A program made the translations under genes and the position numbers. Under the pieces are notes generated by a model. That model saw only the letters and a program-made list of their open reading frames with translations. It was not told the origin of the DNA and did no database searches. 34,044 nucleotides of DNA from JALRBM01 sp964477195 (lineage in GTDB: Bacteria; Patescibacteriota; Saccharimonadia; Saccharimonadales; Saccharimonadaceae), in NCBI GenBank assembly GCA_964477195.1, contig CAYZCX010000010.1, positions 1-34,044 on the forward strand. Reading direction: 5' to 3'. Below are positions 29,716 through 34,044 of this stretch, piece by piece; the first letter of the stretch is position 1, and each line of letters starts with the position of its first letter.

Positions 29716-30036
29716 TTACGCGCTCCAGGTTCGCGTCTTGTTGATTTCTTCTTTGGCACGGAGTGCTTGCTCAAGGTCAATATCAAGGCGATTGGCGATA
29801 GCAAGAAGATATATAAGGATATCTGCAAGTTCTTCATCTGGCGTACCAACTTTTGAGTTCGGGTCGAGGCGCATGTTCTGGTGTTTGCGTATGGCTTTGA
29901 AGAGCTCCCCTACTTCTTCGCCGAGTTGGAGGCACTGTTGTTGAAGCGTGCTCTCGGTAAAACCGCGTTCTTGCTCGAGTTGCTCGACATACTTTTGTAG
30001 TGCTGCGAGGTTCGGATTGTCCGGAATTTGTAACAT
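29716..30036 (-). CDS. MazG-like nucleotide pyrophosphohydrolase
   Basis: 106 residues from the ATG at 30036, chosen because TATACT lies 6 nt upstream and a longer reading would translate the promoter. The metal site is seen as LGEEVGELFKAI (ExxxE) and EELADILIYLL (ExxD), followed by the usual basic end. Such enzymes hydrolyse NTPs or dNTPs to monophosphates, cleaning abnormal nucleotides. Four-helix family of normal length. It diverges from tetR module 2, and their -35 regions overlap. Confidence 0.85.
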   Translation of the reverse strand: MLQIPDNPNLAALQKYVEQLEQERGFTESTLQQQCLQLGEEVGELFKAIRKHQNMRLDPNSKVGTPDEELADILIYLLAIANRLDIDLEQALRAKEEINKTRTWSA

Positions 30037-30042
30037 GAGGTC

Positions 30043-30048
30043 AGTATA
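30043..30048 (-). promoter_or_regulatory. -10 box of the MazG-like gene
   Basis: TATACT on the minus strand, 6 nt before the ATG, so leaderless. The hexamer 17 nt upstream (TCAATA, 30066-30071) overlaps the -35 of tetR module 2. Confidence 0.5.
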
Positions 30049-30067
30049 GCACAGGAGCACGGGGCTA

Positions 30068-30096
30068 TTGAAAAACCTGACCGATCGGTATAAAAT
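30068..30096 (+). promoter_or_regulatory. Promoter and operator of tetR module 2
   Basis: TTGAAA (30068-30073), 17 nt, TAAAAT (30091-30096), 6 nt before the ATG. The palindrome ACCGATCGGT (30080-30089) sits in the spacer, as in module 1 but with a different sequence. Confidence 0.82.
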
Positions 30097-30102
30097 TAGT
30101 CC

Positions 30103-30687
30103 ATGCGTTCAGATAATAAAATTCAACTTACTCGCATACAACAAGTTCGTCGACAGGATATTATCGATGCTGCTATTAGGGCAATCAATGCAGATGGATA
30201 TGCAGCAACTTCGCTTACGGCAATTGCAAAAGAAGCGGGTGTGAGCAAGAGTACCATCATGTATCATTTTTCCGACAAAGCAGAGCTTATTGCGGCAATT
30301 GTCGGGACAGTATACGCAGATGGCGCGGCATATATGAAACCGCGCATTGATGCTGTAGCGCATATGAGTGACAAGCTAGAGGCATATATAACTTCAAATA
30401 TCGAGTATCTGGCAGAGCATGCGGAGCAAATTGCAGCCGTTCACCAGATCATGCTCAGTACTCCAGCGGTGAACTATGGCGGCAATGCGGTTGACCTCTT
30501 GGAGTTGCTTTTTTTGAGGGGCCAGGCAGCGGGAGAATTCCAGGCCTTTGATGCACGAACGATGGCCGTCTCGCTTCGCTTTGTTATTGATGGGTCATCG
30601 TTTTATCTGCTAGAAAATCCTACTATCGATACCCAAAGTTATGCTCAGTCTATTTGTCAAATGTTTATTCGAGCAACTAAAAAATAA
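30103..30687 (+). CDS. TetR family regulator, module 2
   Basis: 194 residues. The helix-turn-helix region is IIDAAIRAINADGYAATSLT, then AIAKEAGVSKSTIMYHFSDK. It is clearly related to the TetR of module 1 (SKSxIxYHFxxK with the same spacing). Leaderless start 6 nt after the -10; an operator palindrome lies in the promoter, pointing to autorepression. A short membrane protein follows 12 nt later behind AAAGGAG. The regulator could also affect the divergent MazG-like gene. Confidence 0.93.
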   Translation: MRSDNKIQLTRIQQVRRQDIIDAAIRAINADGYAATSLTAIAKEAGVSKSTIMYHFSDKAELIAAIVGTVYADGAAYMKPRIDAVAHMSDKLEAYITSNIEYLAEHAEQIAAVHQIMLSTPAVNYGGNAVDLLELLFLRGQAAGEFQAFDARTMAVSLRFVIDGSSFYLLENPTIDTQSYAQSICQMFIRATKK

Positions 30688-30699
30688 AGGAGAAAAAAT

Positions 30700-31107
30700 A
30701 TGAGTGAACACGTCAATAAGAGTACTGGCCAAGCAAAAAAAGTCGCAGGTCTTTTTATCATTTGGAATATTATCGCTTTTGTCACGGCCCTTCTTTTGCA
30801 GCATACAGTGGACGAAGATACTGCCGGGACAATCCTCATACGGGGTGGGGTATGGGCTGTTGGTGGATTGGTTTTACTCTATCTATTAGGCCAGATGTCA
30901 AAAGGAAAACGGAGCGGCTGGCTACGGCTCAGTGTCATTAGTATTTTGGCTCCTCTCGGAGCGGTTGCGTTTATCATATTCACTCCCCACCTTCCCTTGT
31001 GGTTTAGTGTGGCGCAGGCAGGCGGCGCTATACTGCTTGTTGTCATTGCTGTTCTTGTTTTAAATAAAAACGTGCGTACGCAATTTCCGAAACAGCCAAA
31101 AGCTTAG
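30700..31107 (+). CDS. Four-helix membrane protein, module 2
   Basis: 135 residues with four hydrophobic helices and a basic tail (NVRTQFPKQPKA). It resembles the last gene of module 1 in length, helix placement and the end of the last helix. Directly downstream of its TetR, so probably the regulated target. A transporter subunit, a sensor or an immunity-like protein are all possible; nothing distinguishes them. Confidence 0.75.
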   Translation: MSEHVNKSTGQAKKVAGLFIIWNIIAFVTALLLQHTVDEDTAGTILIRGGVWAVGGLVLLYLLGQMSKGKRSGWLRLSVISILAPLGAVAFIIFTPHLPLWFSVAQAGGAILLVVIAVLVLNKNVRTQFPKQPKA

Positions 31108-31126
31108 GTCATATTTTTGGGATTTT

Positions 31127-31166
31127 TTAACCCCCGGGTCGCTTTTCAGGCGACGACGGGGGTTAA
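31127..31166. terminator. Hairpin between convergent genes
   Basis: TTAACCCCCG (31127-31136) and CGGGGGTTAA (31157-31166), with an inner TCGC/GCGA stem. It lies between the module 2 membrane gene and the minus-strand orphan and could serve both. T-runs are weak. Confidence 0.6.
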
Positions 31167-31181
31167 GTGTCCAGGCAAAGC

Positions 31182-31478
31182 TTAGGGCTTCGGCCGGTAG
31201 GACACTTCCATCATGTAGGGCTCGTAGACGTTGACGTCGGCAGTCGGAGAGCTGAGGCGTTGCCTCAGGCGCTCGACGACATCCGCGTCCGCGTTGATGG
31301 TGATCGAGAAGACGTAGTGGTCGTTCGGACAGCCGGTGAACGTCAGGATGACGTCTTCGCTGACCTGAAGAGACCACGCTCCCTGGGGGTAGGGTTTGGT
31401 GACATTCACCTGCATCCCTTCCTGCCGGAGCATCTTGACCAGGCAGTCGACCCCGTACCAGCCATCGATACGGCCCAT
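31182..31478 (-). CDS. Small hypothetical protein
   Basis: 98 residues from the ATG at 31478, with GAGGAAG 7 nt upstream. The sequence looks like a small ferredoxin-like alpha/beta fold (VDCLVKMLRQEGMQVNVTK, then LQVSEDVILTFTG, YVFSITINADADVVERLRQR). Such a fold could bind a small ligand or RNA, but no family is recognised. GC-rich codons, private promoter and shared hairpin, like the other orphans. Confidence 0.6.
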   Translation of the reverse strand: MGRIDGWYGVDCLVKMLRQEGMQVNVTKPYPQGAWSLQVSEDVILTFTGCPNDHYVFSITINADADVVERLRQRLSSPTADVNVYEPYMMEVSYRPKP

Positions 31479-31531
31479 GATAACACTTCCTCGCATGCGT
31501 ACTCCAATGTCGAACGTGCAAGTTGAATTAT

Positions 31532-31561
31532 ATAATAACATAAATATATACAATTTGTCAA
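31532..31561 (-). promoter_or_regulatory. Promoter of the 31182-31478 gene
   Basis: Minus strand: TTGACA (31556-31561), 18 nt, TATTAT (31532-31537). Confidence 0.65.
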
Positions 31562-31612
31562 TATGCAGGTTGCCTATGAACTGGTAAAATGGAGAAAGAA
31601 TGAGGAGAATAT

Positions 31613-32080
31613 ATGACTAGTATTTTTGATTTATTTAATTCGAGTATAGATGAGGCGAATGACCAGGATCGTTCTACTTCGTCGCCTGCAACGGATATCA
31701 TCAAGGGAAAAGATAGTACTTTTCCGGTGGTTTTTGTAAAGCGACTCAAACCACATATGAACGGCACACGAATGCAGCTGTATTGCTATATCGTTAATGA
31801 GTGGCATAAAGAAATTGAAGTCGATAAGATCCATATCTTTGAAGCTACGCGCGAACTCGATACGATCCTTCGACCACATGAGGAGCGCGAGTTTCTGGTG
31901 TATGATGGGCCGGTACTGACAAAAGAGCATCATGAGTCGCATCTTGACTATAAAACGCGTGAGCGTGGAGACTATTTTCGCACTGTCCATAAGATGACAT
32001 TTGCGTATAATTCAGCTGAAAAGACATACCTTCCAAGTGAGACTCGCGTCGATTGGCCAGTGCGAGATATTTACGGGTAG
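31613..32080 (+). CDS. Hypothetical protein
   Basis: 155 residues. After a Ser/Asp-rich N-terminus of about 30 residues there is a beta-sandwich-like region (TFPVVFVKRLKPH, MQLYCYIVNEWHKEIEV, REFLVYDGPVL, TVHKMTFAYN). No family, signal or membrane segment is recognised. GAGGAG lies before the ATG. AT-leaning codons place it with the core-type genes. Confidence 0.65.
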   Translation: MTSIFDLFNSSIDEANDQDRSTSSPATDIIKGKDSTFPVVFVKRLKPHMNGTRMQLYCYIVNEWHKEIEVDKIHIFEATRELDTILRPHEEREFLVYDGPVLTKEHHESHLDYKTRERGDYFRTVHKMTFAYNSAEKTYLPSETRVDWPVRDIYG

Positions 32081-32154
32081 ATGACAAAATTCGATTCGCA
32101 GGCTTTTTTCTTTTATAATAGTAATCGTAGATAATCGACCAAGGAGGGTTTTCT

Positions 32155-32346
32155 GTGCGCGCACGAGAATTACAAAAAGGTCAGGTGTTCTACTCTATTC
32201 TGTTTGGCGCAGCAATCAGCCCCTATCTTACCGTCTGCGATATCAAAGTATCTGATGATGGGAAGGTTGTGACCATCGTCCTTCCGAATGGGAAGCAGAA
32301 GGATTTGAAGGCAAACCAAAGGGTTCGCCTGGCTGCCCCAAAGTGA
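32155..32346 (+). CDS. Small hypothetical protein
   Basis: 63 residues from a GTG at 32155 with AAGGAGGG 7 nt upstream and a TATAAT near 32114. The sequence is a compact beta pattern (LQKGQVFYSI, TVCDIKVSDDGKVVTIVLPN, QRVRLAAP), like a KOW or SH3-type small barrel; this fold is a guess. It ends 10 bp before a strong terminator, so it is a single-gene unit. Confidence 0.6.
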   Translation: MRARELQKGQVFYSILFGAAISPYLTVCDIKVSDDGKVVTIVLPNGKQKDLKANQRVRLAAPK

Positions 32347-32356
32347 GTTCATGCCG

Positions 32357-32413
32357 AAAGGAGTTCCGAGTGATAGTCACTCGTCCAGCCTTCGGGTGAA
32401 CTCCTTTTTTTAT
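32357..32413 (+). terminator. Nested terminator, probably bidirectional
   Basis: Outer stem AAAGGAGTTC (32357-32366) with GAACTCCTTT (32398-32407), inner stem CGAGTGA (32367-32373) with TCACTCG (32377-32383), then a T-run. It can serve the UvrA-like gene on the other strand too. Confidence 0.88.
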
Positions 32414-32422
32414 GAATGTTTT

Positions 32423-34044
32423 TTAGCGTAAGAATGGGCCTGTGGCGGTGTGCTTGGCTGTACGAAGTTCCTGCGGGGTGCCGGTAAATATTACCTTGCC
32501 ACCATCTTTTCCGGGTCCGGGACCAAGCTCGATTATCCAGTCAGCTTGGCTGATGACATCAATATTATGCTCGATGACGATCACCGTACTCCCTGATTCT
32601 ACGAGACGATTTATGATGGCAACGAGTTGTCGTATGTCGGCCATATGTAGTCCTGTGGTAGGCTCGTCCATGATGTAAATATGTTCGCCGGATGCATCCA
32701 GCCGATCGGCGAGTTTAATGCGTTGTGCCTCGCCACCCGATAATGTGCTAAGTGGCTGTCCGAGAGTCAGGTAGCCTAGGCCAACGTCACTAAGATGAGT
32801 AAGAGCGGCGAAAATTGTGGCATTTTTTGAGAAGAATGTCAGCGCGGTTGCCACAGTGAGCGTGAGGACGTCGTGGATATTTTTGCCCGCAAACGTGTAG
32901 CCCAGAACTTTATCGGTGAATCGTTTTCCATGACATACGTCGCATATTGTTTCAATTGGATCCATGAAAGCCAAGTCTGTTGTAATAGAGCCTAAGCCTT
33001 TGCAGTTTGGACACGCACCTTTTGAATTAAAGCTAAATAATGACGGGTCGACTCTATTAGCATCGGCAAAGAGTGTACGAATTTCGTCGAATATACCGAG
33101 AAATGTGAGTAGATTTGAACGTTTTGACGTGTGGATAGCAGACTGATCAATAATAATTGCTTCGGGATAGTGGCGAGGCAACTCTCCGCTCACGAGTGAG
33201 CTTTTGCCCGAGCCGGCTACCCCTGTTATAACCGTAAGTACTCCTGTGGGTATATCGACAGATACATCCTGCAAATTATTGTAGTTTGCTCGCTTGATAG
33301 AAAGTATTCCTGATTTTTCGCGCGGGGAAACGTTGGCTTGAGGCCTTTTTTTAAGACTGTGACTTGTGATAGTGTCAGCATTCTTTAATCCATCGAATGG
33401 CCCCGCATAGACTACTTCTCCTCCTTGTGTTCCTGCCTTGGGCCCCATGTCGACAATATTATCAGCTGCTTTCATAATATCTGGATCGTGCTCAACGACG
33501 AGGACGGTATTTCCCTTGTCTCGTAACTGCTTGAGGAGATTGATAAGTTGCGCAACATTACTAGGGTGGAGACCGACGCTTGGTTCGTCGAGTATGTAGG
33601 TGATGTCGGTGAGACTGCTCCCTAGGTGTTTTACCATTTTTACGCGCTGCGATTCGCCGCCTGAGAGTGTCGCAGTCTCGCGGTGAAGGCTGAGGTATCC
33701 GAGCCCAATTGCTCTCATGCCCTCGAGTCGTTCTTGTATGCCCGCAGTAATCGTGGCCGCAACAGGCTCTCTAATACCTCTAATGATAGGAAGAAGGTCA
33801 TTGATTTCCATCTCCGCGTAATCGGCGATATTATGCCCGTCAATTTTGCTTGCAAGGGCGACTTTGGTAAGCCGGCCGCCATGACAGACGGGGCATACCG
33901 ACATGGTTGTAACGCGTCGAATATCTTCAGGATATCGCGCTTTGGCTTCCCTCGTCTCTGCTTCTATAAAACTCTGTTTTAAGCGTGGAATCAGACCAAT
34001 GTACTGGGTACTTGCCCACCACCCTGGAAGTGGATGTGTAATTG
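32423..34044 (-). CDS. UvrA-like ABC ATPase, 5' end outside window
   Basis: The frame is open to the right edge (upstream of the ATG at 33904 it reads GWWASTQYIGLIPRLKQSF and so on), so the gene is partial. At least 540 residues are visible. Features: a CPVCHGGRL zinc motif, first signature LSGGESQRVKM with YILDEPSVGLHP, second Walker A GVAGSGKSSL, a second zinc module CPNCKGLG with CDVCHGKRF, and second signature LSGGEAQRIKLA with IMDEPTTGLH. This is the class II or UvrA2-like type, linked to drug or DNA-damage tolerance rather than core excision repair. The true UvrA is presumably elsewhere. Ends next to a nested terminator. Confidence 0.88.
   Translation of the reverse strand, partial: ITHPLPGWWASTQYIGLIPRLKQSFIEAETREAKARYPEDIRRVTTMSVCPVCHGGRLTKVALASKIDGHNIADYAEMEINDLLPIIRGIREPVAATITAGIQERLEGMRAIGLGYLSLHRETATLSGGESQRVKMVKHLGSSLTDITYILDEPSVGLHPSNVAQLINLLKQLRDKGNTVLVVEHDPDIMKAADNIVDMGPKAGTQGGEVVYAGPFDGLKNADTITSHSLKKRPQANVSPREKSGILSIKRANYNNLQDVSVDIPTGVLTVITGVAGSGKSSLVSGELPRHYPEAIIIDQSAIHTSKRSNLLTFLGIFDEIRTLFADANRVDPSLFSFNSKGACPNCKGLGSITTDLAFMDPIETICDVCHGKRFTDKVLGYTFAGKNIHDVLTLTVATALTFFSKNATIFAALTHLSDVGLGYLTLGQPLSTLSGGEAQRIKLADRLDASGEHIYIMDEPTTGLHMADIRQLVAIINRLVESGSTVIVIEHNIDVISQADWIIELGPGPGKDGGKVIFTGTPQELRTAKHTATGPFLR

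Noticed and set aside
29115..29849. 244-codon minus-strand ORF
   Set aside because: It is antisense to the C39-like gene and crosses its terminator hairpin. It has no ribosome site.
1..34044. Alternative genetic code (TGA as Gly)
   Set aside because: TGA ends recognised genes at the expected place, for example the ATP-grasp ligase. The standard bacterial code fits.
1..34044. Transposons or prophage
   Set aside because: No transposase, integrase, capsid or terminase-like ORF was recognised.

Overview
Taxonomy: the window reads like Candidatus Saccharibacteria (TM7) or a close Patescibacteria relative. This is inferred, not proven. The reasons are compact short genes, TGA used as a normal stop (so not the recoded code 25 lineages), housekeeping genes (pth, der, rluB) scattered among many small unrecognised proteins, actinobacterial-looking lipoproteins and membrane proteins, and many genes whose -10 box lies only 6-10 nt before the ATG, as expected for leaderless mRNA. 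No rRNA, ribosomal-protein or other strong phylogenetic marker is present.

Layout: 1-1140 holds a ZIP metal transporter and terminators. 1159-3925 is a leftward operon of a YgiB-like lipoprotein, a YgiC-like glutathionylspermidine-synthase-type ATP-grasp ligase and a DUF350 membrane protein. 3935-6132 holds pth and der with a tiny basic ORF between them. 6190-8250 holds a small winged-helix regulator, an unknown protein whose promoter is overlaid by a perfect palindrome, and two solitary lipoproteins. 8251-12127 is a leftward histidine kinase, response regulator and rluB group; both signalling proteins end in long proline-rich tails. 12233-13920 holds an HD-domain protein and a TrmB-type regulator.

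13915-17388 is the most unusual region. Six tandem leftward genes of about 150 codons each encode two GerE/LuxR-type helix-turn-helix domains in one chain and no sensor domain. Every gene has its own promoter (TTGC-N17/18-TAYCAT). The predicted first transcribed bases are the box GCGCGGATGAG, and after the stop codon there is a stem-loop whose loop carries the complementary box CCTCATCCGCGC. Two of the spacers are identical over 76 bp although the genes beside them have diverged. The set looks like a self-similar family of regulators sharing an operator, an RNA-RNA pairing element or a cassette boundary.

17405-18616 holds a Ppx/GppA-like protein and tRNA-Glu(CTC). 18660-18860 is a GC-palindromic stretch broken by a 10-N assembly gap. 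18863-22830 is a run of GC-rich orphan genes, mostly single-gene units with their own hairpins, plus one anchored protein with two DUF3558-like domains. 22975-25987 carries metabolic and stress genes (DUF1579-like, VOC, DMT exporter, cupin, Bcp peroxiredoxin). 26014-31107 carries two TetR/membrane-protein modules with a shared design, an alpha-helical orphan, a C39-like protein and a MazG-like pyrophosphatase. 31182-34044 holds small orphans and a UvrA-like ABC ATPase that runs off the right edge.

Two gene populations alternate. Core genes have AT-leaning third codon positions and leaderless-type starts. Many orphan and lipoprotein genes have C/G-ending codons, strong Shine-Dalgarno sequences, GTG or TTG starts, a private TTGAC-type promoter and a private GC-rich hairpin. 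This suggests different histories or different expression regimes in one genome.
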